A stretch of DNA of 14,164 nucleotides from contig CAYWSH010000089.1 of assembly GCA_964460655.1 (NCBI GenBank), positions 1 to 14,164 on the forward strand. Reading direction: 5' to 3'. Under the pieces are notes generated by a model. That model worked only from the letters and a program-made list of their open reading frames with translations, had not been told where the DNA came from and searched no databases. Positions 7,104 to 14,142 of the stretch are shown in pieces (the first letter of the stretch is position 1; every line of letters starts with the position of its first letter). The DNA is from CAVUAF01 sp964460655. Its GTDB lineage: Bacteria > Acidobacteriota > Terriglobia > Terriglobales > Acidobacteriaceae. A program made the position numbers and the translations under genes.

Positions 7104-7133
7104 AGGCTACGCTCGCGTCTCTTGGAACGTCAA
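7104..7133 (-). promoter_or_regulatory. Candidate promoter for beta-propeller gene
   Basis: Read leftward, TTGACG (7133-7128) is followed after 18 bp by TAGCCT (7109-7104). The -35 box is close to consensus and the -10 box is weak. It would give a leader of about 98 nt before the ATG at 6999. Confidence 0.3.
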
Positions 7134-7244
7134 CGTGCACTTCCCGTCCCGCAGACAAGCTTCGCGAGTCACTCCTTTGGAGCTGTTCACCGCTTTAAGC
7201 GTTGCCTCGTGAAGGGAAACCAGTGGCTGTCCAGCCGAGGGACG

Positions 7245-7273
7245 TTGCCACGCTGCGATTCCTGTCCCATAAT
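7245..7273 (+). promoter_or_regulatory. Sigma70-type promoter of PilZ gene
   Basis: TTGCCA (7245-7250), a 17-bp spacer and CATAAT (7268-7273) lie directly ahead of the PilZ ATG, which is 9 nt past the -10 box. Transcription would start within about three bases of the ATG, so the message is leaderless or nearly so. There is no Shine-Dalgarno sequence. This placement also supports the ATG at 7283 over the in-frame ATG at 7202. Confidence 0.6.
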
Positions 7274-7484
7274 CCCCGCGCCATGGGACGCCGCCGCCAC
7301 GAGCGCATGAAGCACGTTTTCCCGGTCCGCATCTGGGGCAAGGACAAGAGCGGCCACAGTTTCGACGAGCTGGCCCACACGCTCGACGTCAGCGCCGGTG
7401 GCGCGCTGCTGGCCGGCATCAAGCACGCGCTGCGGGCGGGCGACGTGCTCAGCATCCAGTACAAGCAGAAGAAAGCGGAGTTCC
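7267..7484 (+). repeat. 218-bp PilZ 5' duplication, right copy
   Basis: This is the copy that continues into an intact gene. It is 217/218 identical to 2222-2439. Identity ends within codon 68 of the PilZ gene, in the middle of the first PilZ barrel. Confidence 0.95.
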
Positions 7485-8278
7485 GCGTGGCCTGGGTTGG
7501 CCAGCCGGATTCGCCCAAACAAGGCCAGATCGGCGTGGCTGCCGTCGACACGGAGAAGTCCTTGTGGAGCGACCTGGCCAAAGCGGACTTTCGCGACAAG
7601 TACCCGATCCTGCCGCCGTCAGCGGGCCCAACGCTCGCTGCGTTGCAGCACGAGCGCCGCAGCACACGGTTGAAGTTCCGCGTCGCCGTCACCTTGCAGA
7701 GCACAGGCGAACCGCAGTTCAAGGTCGACGGCCACACGTACCTGGTCAACGTGCACGGCTGCGGCGTCGAGTCGCCGCGACCCATACAGACCGGCGTCGG
7801 CGTCACGGTAATCGTGCCCTCGACCAAACTCTCCGGGTCGGGACGCGTGGTTGGCTGTGTCTCCGTCGGCGAAAGACTGTGGGCCGTGGGCGTCGATCTC
7901 GACGCGCCGGCGAACCTGTGGGGCGTGGACAATCCACCCGGCGATTGGGGACACAATCTCTCGCGCTCGGACTTAGGCGCCTATGCTGCGTTGTCGCCCT
8001 CCAGCGCTCCGCCGGCGGAAGCGCCACGCGACGAAGCACCGGAGGAAGTGCCGCCACCGAAGCCACCCGAGCGGCGCGAACCGGTCGTCAAAGAAAAACT
8101 GGAGGCCGTGCTGCGCGCTGTGCAGGAGGACTATCGCAAGCGGCTCGATAAGTTCCTCGCCGAGGCCGACGCCAAGGTCGAGGCTGCCATCGCGCGTGTC
8201 GATGAGCGGCTCAAGGAAATGGAGCAGGAGCATGGCGGGCGCAGCCACGGCAAGCACAAGACCGGGCATCACGACTGA
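7283..8278 (+). CDS. Tandem PilZ-domain protein with coiled-coil tail
   Basis: The 331-residue soluble protein has two PilZ-like barrels. The first (about 3-100) has RRRHER at 3-8 and DVSAGG at 35-40, the usual RxxxR and (D/N)xSxxG c-di-GMP contacts. The second (about 123-215) has RRSTR at 125-129 and NVHGCG at 156-161, where His replaces the usual Ser, so its ligand binding may be weakened. A proline-rich linker (239-263) leads to a charged helix likely to form a coiled coil (266-318) and a His/Lys/Gly-rich tail. The likely role is a cytoplasmic c-di-GMP effector. The ATG at 7283 is chosen because a promoter sits right in front of it and the RxxxR motif follows at once. The gene ends 5 bp from the convergent TIGR03790-type gene. 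A broken copy of its 5' end lies at 2238. Confidence 0.85.
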   Translation: MGRRRHERMKHVFPVRIWGKDKSGHSFDELAHTLDVSAGGALLAGIKHALRAGDVLSIQYKQKKAEFRVAWVGQPDSPKQGQIGVAAVDTEKSLWSDLAKADFRDKYPILPPSAGPTLAALQHERRSTRLKFRVAVTLQSTGEPQFKVDGHTYLVNVHGCGVESPRPIQTGVGVTVIVPSTKLSGSGRVVGCVSVGERLWAVGVDLDAPANLWGVDNPPGDWGHNLSRSDLGAYAALSPSSAPPAEAPRDEAPEEVPPPKPPERREPVVKEKLEAVLRAVQEDYRKRLDKFLAEADAKVEAAIARVDERLKEMEQEHGGRSHGKHKTGHHD

Positions 8279-8283
8279 GCGGT

Positions 8284-9438
8284 CTACTGCGCCGGCGACA
8301 GGGGTCGCGTGGGCATCGGTATCTTGCCGCCCGGGAATGGCCGATACAGTGGGTCGCCGATCTTCAGGACCATCCAGCGGATCCAGCGGATATTGCGCGC
8401 GAAGGCGTCGCCCACATTCGCACCTGCGAACAGATCGAAGAAAACTCCCACCGGGCGTGGCAGTCCTTGCAGGTACGGCTCATCCACCGCACCCGCCGTC
8501 ACGGTGATCCCCTGCTTGAGCGCGTTCGCTGACCAGTTCGGTCCGCCGCGCGGATCGGCGGCCGAGGCGCTATCAAGATGGAAGCCGATGGCGCCGGTGT
8601 TCCAGGTGAACGCGTCGTTGTAGTGATTCAGCGAGTACCAACCGGAATACAGCAGTGCGTCATCGCAACGCAGCGGCGCGGGCGCGGTTCCAAACTCTTC
8701 CATGTGCGTATCTTCGACGACCTCGAACTTCGCGGTGCGCGCCAGGGCAGCCGCGACGAGCAGGTCCCAATCGCCTTCATCACTGTTGTCCGCGATCGCC
8801 TTCAGGTCATCGCCGTACCGGCGGTCGAAACACGCCTTGCCCGTAGGCGGCGCCTTCTCGGCGGCGAGCGCCTTGTCCACCAGCCCCAGCGCGATCTCGC
8901 GCGTCGCGCCGTCGAGGCGCCATACCGAATACGTCAGCGGCACGTTCGGTCGCGCGCGGAATTCCGCGAACGGGATGAACGCCACCAGTTGCCGCTCTTT
9001 GCTCTTCATGTTCGCGTAGTACGGATTGAGCGGACGCTGCACCTTCGCGGCCAGATCCCAGACGTCGGCAAGCAGATCATCCAGCGCCTCGCCCGTACCG
9101 GCGGGAACATTGCGTACGCGATACGGCATCTTGTACGCCAGCACGATGTACAGGATATTCTCTTTGCCGGCGCGCTCCAGGCACTTCCGCACGTCAGGCT
9201 TCACCGCCTCGTTGTAGTCGTCCCAAGTGACGGCCGTGGTGTTGTCATCACCCAAATCAGGTGGATCGATGCCGCAACGGTTCGTCTTAGGAATGCCGCG
9301 CGCCTGTATGTAATGGTCCGCCACGCGCGCCGAGTCTTTCTCTGCCTTGTTGAAGACGACGAGGACGCGGTCGGCGAGGTTGGCCGTCTGCGCTGCAGCA
9401 GCAGCGCCGAGCAGAAGCATCAGGACGATCGGCCGCAC
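8284..9438 (-). CDS. TIGR03790 family exported protein, function unknown
   Basis: This is a 384-residue product starting with GTG at 9438; the only other nearby choice is ATG at codon 7, since an in-frame TAG lies just upstream. The N-terminus is a short signal peptide (about 1-17). Features recalled for TIGR03790 are present in order: a DRVLVVFN start (23-30), SARVADHYIQARGIP (36-50), a YIVLAYKMPYRVR strand (97-109), LTYSVWRLDG (168-177), SGWYS (265-269), TGAIGFHLDS (281-290), ITVTAGAVDEPYLQGLPRP (311-329) and GDPLYRPF (361-368). The family has no known function and is seen mainly in Acidobacteria and similar phyla. It is the last gene of a leftward operon, 36 bp behind the beta-helix gene. 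No Shine-Dalgarno sequence is evident, so translation may be coupled. Confidence 0.75.
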   Translation of the reverse strand: MRPIVLMLLLGAAAAAQTANLADRVLVVFNKAEKDSARVADHYIQARGIPKTNRCGIDPPDLGDDNTTAVTWDDYNEAVKPDVRKCLERAGKENILYIVLAYKMPYRVRNVPAGTGEALDDLLADVWDLAAKVQRPLNPYYANMKSKERQLVAFIPFAEFRARPNVPLTYSVWRLDGATREIALGLVDKALAAEKAPPTGKACFDRRYGDDLKAIADNSDEGDWDLLVAAALARTAKFEVVEDTHMEEFGTAPAPLRCDDALLYSGWYSLNHYNDAFTWNTGAIGFHLDSASAADPRGGPNWSANALKQGITVTAGAVDEPYLQGLPRPVGVFFDLFAGANVGDAFARNIRWIRWMVLKIGDPLYRPFPGGKIPMPTRPLSPAQ

Positions 9439-9474
9439 CCGATGAAGCTACATCAAACTCCGATGTAAGTAACG

Positions 9475-10929
9475 TCAGCGCTGTGTGACGAGTGACACGG
9501 CAGCACCGTTCCGCGTGTTGCCGCCCGCGTCGGTGATGCGCGCCTTGTCGCGTGCGACGAGCGCACGCGGGCCCGCGAACTCGTTGTTTCGCAGGGTTAT
9601 ATCGGGTGCGCCCAGAACAGTGATGAACGCCATGTCCCCGGCCTTGCTCGACGTGATGCGATTGTTCTCTAACGCCGCCTCACGCGTGCTGCCGAGGAAC
9701 TCCACCGCTGCCGAGCCCGCGGTCGTGGTCTCCATGCGATTGCTGCTGACCTTCAGGCCGGAGATGGCAACCTCGTCGCCCGGACACCCGCCGCCTTCAT
9801 TGCTGTTCTGTACGCGCAGCGCCGGCCCGTTGGGCGTTTGAATGACGTTATCGGTCACCACGGTATTCACGATGCAGTGCTGATTCGCCGCATAGTAGAA
9901 AATGCCGCGTCCCGTGGCACGCGTGATGGTGTTGTGCGCGATCGTCACGTCATGGCGCGAGCCGTAGTTGGCGTCCACGGTGATCGGGCCAGCGCCCGTG
10001 AGCACGTTGTCGCGCACTTCCACTTCACTGCCGACGACCTCGATACCGAATGCGGCGCAGTCGCTCACGCGGTTCCGCAGCACCTTGCCGCGGATCGCAC
10101 CGCCGACCGAGATGCACCAGGTGTTCCGAGAGCGAAGACCGACGCCGCGGACGTCGTTGTCGGCGATCTCAAAGTCACTGATCGCATTCTGGTCGTTGTC
10201 GCCGGCGAACAGCTCGATGCCCAGCGTGCCCTGGTCCTTGATGCCAACGTCGCCCGGCCGCACCGTGTTCTTCGTGATGACGATGTCGCGGAGGCTGGAT
10301 CCAGCGCTCGCCGCGAACTTGAAGCAGCCGGTGTGGATCGCGGTGTTGTCGCAAGTGTTGTCGTGCACGCGTATGCCGCGCGACGCACCGTTCTGCGCGA
10401 AGAGGTAAAGGGCGGCCGTGTTCTGCCCGTGCCGTCCGGTATTGCGAAAGGTGTTGTGATCGATCTCCGCGTTCTCCCAACCGGAGCCGATGATCGCCAT
10501 ATCCGAAAGATCACGGAAGGTCGAATGCGCGACGCGCAGGCCACCGATCTTTCCTCCGCTGGCCGTGAGCTTCAGGCCAGCCGTAAGGTGCCGGGGATCG
10601 CCGGTGCCTTGGAAGGTGCAGCCCTCGATGGTGATGCCGGTCTCGTTCCCGCCGCCGCGATTGCGAAGCAACGACTCCGGATGCGCGCTTGGCGCTTGCG
10701 CAATGACCGCACCGGTCTCACAGCGCAGCGTGGTTTGCGGGTAGAGGACGACGGCGGTGGCGAGCTCGTGGCGCGTCTTGGCCGGAAAAATGACCGTACC
10801 AGCGATGCTTCCGCTGCGTGTCGCCTCATCGATGCACGCCTGCAGGCCGCGCCCGGCATCACACCGCACTGTGCTCGCGCATGCGTTCAACGACAAAAGA
10901 CACGCCAGCACTGGGACCCACAGCTTCAT
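9475..10929 (-). CDS. Exported right-handed parallel beta-helix protein
   Basis: The 484-residue protein has an N-terminal export signal. LNAC (14-17) could be a lipobox with Cys17 as the lipid-bearing residue, although Asn is unusual there; otherwise cleavage after Ala18 is likely. The remainder is a ladder of about 22-25-residue rungs with repeated N-x-(I/F/V) turns, such as IDHNTFRNTG, VHDNTCDNT, ITKNTVRPGD, IADNDVRGV, LRNRVSDCAAFGIEV, IAHNTITRATGRGIFY and VTDNVIQTPNG. These are typical of PbH1 repeats in the pectate-lyase-like superfamily. No lyase catalytic Lys/Arg or glycoside hydrolase Asp set can be identified with confidence, so binding or polysaccharide modification are both possible. 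It starts 11 nt after the TPR gene stop and is likely translationally coupled to it. Confidence 0.8.
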   Translation of the reverse strand: MKLWVPVLACLLSLNACASTVRCDAGRGLQACIDEATRSGSIAGTVIFPAKTRHELATAVVLYPQTTLRCETGAVIAQAPSAHPESLLRNRGGGNETGITIEGCTFQGTGDPRHLTAGLKLTASGGKIGGLRVAHSTFRDLSDMAIIGSGWENAEIDHNTFRNTGRHGQNTAALYLFAQNGASRGIRVHDNTCDNTAIHTGCFKFAASAGSSLRDIVITKNTVRPGDVGIKDQGTLGIELFAGDNDQNAISDFEIADNDVRGVGLRSRNTWCISVGGAIRGKVLRNRVSDCAAFGIEVVGSEVEVRDNVLTGAGPITVDANYGSRHDVTIAHNTITRATGRGIFYYAANQHCIVNTVVTDNVIQTPNGPALRVQNSNEGGGCPGDEVAISGLKVSSNRMETTTAGSAAVEFLGSTREAALENNRITSSKAGDMAFITVLGAPDITLRNNEFAGPRALVARDKARITDAGGNTRNGAAVSLVTQR

Positions 10930-10940
10930 GAGCGAGCCGG

Positions 10941-12386
10941 CTACTGCTGCCCGGGCATCGGGCGATTCGCATCCAGCATGCCGTCGGCGCCGCTGGTGAG
11001 CGCGACGAATCCCGCGTCCTTCTTCAGTGTCTCGAAGACGGCGTCCACGCGCGCTTCCATCATCTCCTTGCTGCGCACCGCCTGGTACCGCTCATACTCG
11101 AAGAAGTGGCGCTGCAACAGGGCGAGCGCTTTGTCCTTCTGCCCGGCCTGCGCGTAAATCGCCGCCAGGTTATACGACGCCGGCAACAGCGCTTCGTTCG
11201 CCTGCGCGATCTTCAGCGCCTCGGCGGTCTTCCCTGCCTCGGCCAGGAATACCGCCGCGAACACGACGTTGTAGGGATCGGCGGGATCGAGTGCCAGCGC
11301 CTTCTGCACATAGTAGTCGGTCTTTTGCGCGTCGCCCTCCGAGTTCCAATACACCGCGAGGTTGCGATAGGCGAGCGCCAACGGGAACTCCCTCACCGAA
11401 TCTTCCATCAGTGCTCGGCCGCGATCGAATTGGCCCTCGTGGATGGTCATCTTGCCGAGGCCATGCAGCGCGACCGCGCGCGATAACGGATCGGCGGGCT
11501 GCGCCAGCAATTGGTCGAACGTCCTGCGCGCCTTGTCCCACTCACCGGTGTGATGGCGATACAGTTCACCCAAATAGCGCAGTGGCACGGGATCCATCGG
11601 GTCCAGCTGCCGCGCCGCGCGATATAGCTTCTCCGCGTCGCGATAATGCGCCAGGTTCTCGGCTCGCAGCGCGGCGCGCATCGTGGCCTCGATCTTCGCG
11701 CTGGCCGCACGCTCCGTCACGGGTGCGTCGAACAACTGCCCTACGTCGGTGACGCCCAGTTTCTTCAGCTCTTTCGCCGCGTCTTTCGCGCGATTCGGGA
11801 AAAGGCACTTTTGCTCGACGACCGCGCGCAGCTCTTCGATCGCTCCGGGGTTGTCGCCGGCCTTCGCCTTAGACTTCGCACTGTCGAGGCGCTCCTTCAG
11901 CGCGCCCTCGCGCTTCTTCATCTCCGCCTCGACCAGCTTCTCGACCTGCTCCACGCGCAAGAAGCCCTTCTGGTTCTCCGCCTTGGCGACGATCGTGTCG
12001 TCCGGCTCGGCGAGCACTGCCACCGGCAGCTGGGCGCCCGGGGCGAGCTTCTGTCCGTGCTGCGAGCCGGCGTCGAGCACCGCCATGGTGACGCACTGCG
12101 TGGCATACATCGTGAGCATGCGCGAGTTCAACAGGCTGGAGCGCTGGAATTCCTGCACGCTCGAGGGAAACCAGTACAGGATCAGCCCGGCCTTAATGGG
12201 CGGATCGCTCGGCTGCAGCGGCTTCCACGGCACGTGATAGACCGGCGCATCGGGCATCGCGCTCGTGCCGCCACCCGTGCCGCCCATGCCACCGCCACCT
12301 CCGCCGCCACACGTGGCCCAGCTTTGAGACACAGTCAGAAGAAGGGCAAGCACGGCGGTCAACTTGTGGCGGTATTGGGTTTGCAT
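10941..12386 (-). CDS. Exported thioredoxin-like / TPR repeat protein
   Basis: The 481-residue product starts with a signal peptide (hydrophobic about 9-22, cleavage near Ala24). A low-complexity glycine run with Met and Thr (27-40) follows. Residues 64-160 resemble a thioredoxin-like fold: KAGLILYWFPSSVQEFQRS at 65-83, where the first strand and active-site loop would lie, then MAVLD (101-105) and a LPVAVLAEPDDTIVAKAE strand pair (120-137). The usual CxxC is absent, with PSS in its place. A charged helix (147-200) leads to TPR-type helices (about 228-430). The start is set by a promoter ending 6 nt before the ATG. It is the first gene of a three-gene leftward operon. A chaperone or scaffold role for the exported partners is inference. 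Confidence 0.7.
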   Translation of the reverse strand: MQTQYRHKLTAVLALLLTVSQSWATCGGGGGGGMGGTGGGTSAMPDAPVYHVPWKPLQPSDPPIKAGLILYWFPSSVQEFQRSSLLNSRMLTMYATQCVTMAVLDAGSQHGQKLAPGAQLPVAVLAEPDDTIVAKAENQKGFLRVEQVEKLVEAEMKKREGALKERLDSAKSKAKAGDNPGAIEELRAVVEQKCLFPNRAKDAAKELKKLGVTDVGQLFDAPVTERAASAKIEATMRAALRAENLAHYRDAEKLYRAARQLDPMDPVPLRYLGELYRHHTGEWDKARRTFDQLLAQPADPLSRAVALHGLGKMTIHEGQFDRGRALMEDSVREFPLALAYRNLAVYWNSEGDAQKTDYYVQKALALDPADPYNVVFAAVFLAEAGKTAEALKIAQANEALLPASYNLAAIYAQAGQKDKALALLQRHFFEYERYQAVRSKEMMEARVDAVFETLKKDAGFVALTSGADGMLDANRPMPGQQ

Positions 12387-12392
12387 GCCGAA

Positions 12393-12421
12393 AGTATAGG
12401 AGGGCGCGATGCGGCAAGCAA
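12393..12421 (-). promoter_or_regulatory. Promoter of exported-protein operon
   Basis: Read leftward, TTGCTT (12421-12416), a 17-bp spacer and TATACT (12398-12393) form a good sigma70-type promoter. Only six bases (TTCGGC) separate the -10 box from the ATG at 12386. Transcription should therefore start at or beside the A of ATG, giving a leaderless message. Confidence 0.6.
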
Positions 12422-12432
12422 TTCGATTGCTT
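12416..12432. promoter_or_regulatory. Operator-like palindrome joining divergent -35 boxes
   Basis: AAGCAATTCGATTGCTT has 7-bp arms, AAGCAAT and ATTGCTT, around TCG. The left arm is the -35 box of the operon (minus strand) and the right arm is the -35 box of the MscS gene (plus strand). A dimeric regulator bound here could block both promoters, or the symmetry may merely reflect two identical -35 boxes. Confidence 0.45.
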
Positions 12433-12455
12433 CCGCCTCGCCTTCATAGCAAAAT
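12427..12455 (+). promoter_or_regulatory. Promoter of MscS-cNMP gene
   Basis: TTGCTT (12427-12432), a 17-bp spacer and CAAAAT (12450-12455) give a promoter with a fair -10 box. The leader to the ATG at 12503 would be about 40 nt. It is divergent from the operon promoter and shares the palindrome with it. Confidence 0.4.
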
Positions 12456-12502
12456 GCGCCCACCGGAACCCGCTTTCCGAGCGGCTTTTCGCCACTTCGA
12501 AC

Positions 12503-14068
12503 ATGCCATTGGGCCACTTCATGCCGCCACCCCAGGACCTGCTCGCGCAGAACAGCCAGCTGCTCTATGTGACGCTGGGGTTCCTCCTGCTCTTCGGCAT
12601 CGTCGCGCGCGCGGCGACCGCCGAGCGTCGCCGTGTGCGCGGCACCGGCCTGCTCTACGGCTTCGGACTGACACTGCTCCTCATCGCCCGTCTGGCCGAT
12701 TGGATGGACTGGACGGCGCTCGAGAGCACGCACGTTGCCGGTCTGATGCTGGCGACGATGGCGCTCATCGGCGTCATCAGCCTGCTGATCTTCGATGTGC
12801 TGTTGCCGTTGGTCCACCTGCCGCTGCCGCGCATCGTGCGCGACCTGTGCGTCGCGCTCGGCTATATCACGACCGCGCTGTGGATGCTGCACTCCAGCGG
12901 CATGTCGCCGTCGAACCTCATCACCACGTCGGCGCTGCTCACTGCCGTCATCGCCTTCTCGCTGCAGGATTCGCTCGCCAACATTATGGGCGGGCTCGCG
13001 GTGCAGCTCGAGCGCACGATTGAACCCGGGGATTGGATCCGCTTTGACCAAATCGAAGGCCGCGTGAAGGAAGTCCGCTGGCGCCACACCGCCATCGAGA
13101 CGCGCAACTGGGACACGGTCCTCGTCCCCAACAGTGTGCTGATGAAGTCGCAGGTCACCCTTCTCGGGCGGCGCACCGGCCAACCGGTGCAGCACCGCAT
13201 GTGGATCTACTTCAACGTGGACTTTCGCTATCCTCCCAGCCAGGTCATCTCGCTCGTGGAAGGCGCGCTGCGCGCCGCCGAGACCATCGAAGGCATGTCC
13301 AAGGACCCGCCTCCGAACTGCATCGCCTACGACTTCAAAGATAGCTACGTCCAGTATGCGGTCCGCTATTGGCTGAATGACCTAGCGATCGACGATCCCA
13401 CGAGCTCCCGCGTTCGCGTGCGCATTTACTTTGCGCTGAAGCGCGCCGGCATCCCGCTCTCGCTGCCGGCGTACAGCGTCTTCAATACCCAGGACGACAC
13501 CGCGCACAAGAGCCAGCATGAGCAGTCGGAGTTCGGCCGCCGGCTCGAAGCGCTGCGCGGAGTGGAGATCTTCCACTCGCTCACCGAGGATGAGTTGCGC
13601 AAGCTCGCGCCCCGCCTCAATTTCGCGCCGTTCGCGGCGGGCGAGGCGATGACGCGCCAGGGCGCCAAGGCGCACTGGCTCTACATCATCACGCGCGGCT
13701 CAGGCGAGGTGATCGTGATGGGCGACGACCACCAACGCCGCCGCGTGGCGACGCTCGCCACCGGTGATTTCTTCGGCGAGATCGGCCTCATGCTCGGCAT
13801 CCCGCGCACCGCTACCGTGCGCGCCCTCGAAGACACGGAGTGCTACCGGCTGGAGCAGGACATGTTCCGCGACATCCTGCACAATCGGCCGGAGATCGCT
13901 GAGCACATCTCGCACGCCATGGCGCGCCGTCGCGTCGAACTCGAAGCGGTCAAAGAGAACCTCGACGCCGAAACCCACCGCCGCCGCCTCGAACACGCGC
14001 AGCAAGACATCATCGCCAAAATCTCGAATTTCTTCGGCTTGAGCCACGCCGCCGGCGCGGGAAACTGA
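12503..14068 (+). CDS. MscS-family channel with C-terminal cNMP-binding domain
   Basis: The 521-residue protein has four hydrophobic segments (about 19-37, 46-64, 76-104 and 111-130), then the MscS pore helix and its signature SLQDSLANIMGGLAVQLERT (153-172) followed by IEPGDWI. The beta-domain shows the usual VRWRHTAIETRNWDTVLVPN stretch (191-210), with the alpha/beta cytoplasmic domain to about 335. A Crp-type cyclic-nucleotide-binding domain (about 351-470) carries FGEIGLMLGIPRTATVRA (424-441), where Glu426 and Arg435 are the expected ribose and phosphate contacts. A charged helix (about 472-510), likely a coiled coil, ends the protein. This is the bCNG class of MscS relatives, in which the nucleotide domain gates the channel, often with loss of tension response. 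ATG at 12521 is an alternative start; neither has a clear ribosome site. Confidence 0.9.
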   Translation: MPLGHFMPPPQDLLAQNSQLLYVTLGFLLLFGIVARAATAERRRVRGTGLLYGFGLTLLLIARLADWMDWTALESTHVAGLMLATMALIGVISLLIFDVLLPLVHLPLPRIVRDLCVALGYITTALWMLHSSGMSPSNLITTSALLTAVIAFSLQDSLANIMGGLAVQLERTIEPGDWIRFDQIEGRVKEVRWRHTAIETRNWDTVLVPNSVLMKSQVTLLGRRTGQPVQHRMWIYFNVDFRYPPSQVISLVEGALRAAETIEGMSKDPPPNCIAYDFKDSYVQYAVRYWLNDLAIDDPTSSRVRVRIYFALKRAGIPLSLPAYSVFNTQDDTAHKSQHEQSEFGRRLEALRGVEIFHSLTEDELRKLAPRLNFAPFAAGEAMTRQGAKAHWLYIITRGSGEVIVMGDDHQRRRVATLATGDFFGEIGLMLGIPRTATVRALEDTECYRLEQDMFRDILHNRPEIAEHISHAMARRRVELEAVKENLDAETHRRRLEHAQQDIIAKISNFFGLSHAAGAGN

Positions 14069-14113
14069 TGGCCGACCGCGGAGACGTGGGGGGGAGAATT
14101 TCAAAGGGGCGTC

Positions 14114-14142
14114 ATCCTGAGGCCTGATTCTGGCCGAAGGAT
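14114..14142. repeat. ATCCT...AGGAT hairpin of dispersed-repeat type
   Basis: ATCCT-GA-GGCC and GGCC-GA-AGGAT pair around a TGATTCT loop, giving nine base pairs with a tandem G-A mismatch inside the stem. The CATCCTGAG...GAAGGATC form is like a short intergenic repeat I associate with acidobacterial and some proteobacterial genomes (from memory). It lies 46 bp after the MscS stop and may also act as a transcript 3'-end structure. The rest of 14069-14164 shows no gene. Confidence 0.5.

Noticed and set aside
7000..7158. Longer N-terminus for the beta-propeller protein
   Set aside because: It would bury the signal peptide 53 residues inside; ATG 6999 has GGAG at 8 nt and starts the signal peptide.
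9838..11157. Long plus-strand open frame of 439 codons
   Set aside because: It lies opposite the beta-helix and TPR genes. Its translation is low-complexity, Arg/Ala/Val/Asp-rich with no family motif, whereas the minus-strand frames have signal peptides and clear repeats. It is a shadow of G+C-rich codon bias.
13919..13928. ATGGCGCGCC, a possible inverted copy of the block-boundary repeat
   Set aside because: Only 10 bases match, the neighbouring TGAGA part is absent, and it encodes Met-Ala-Arg in the MscS gene; a chance match in G+C-rich code.
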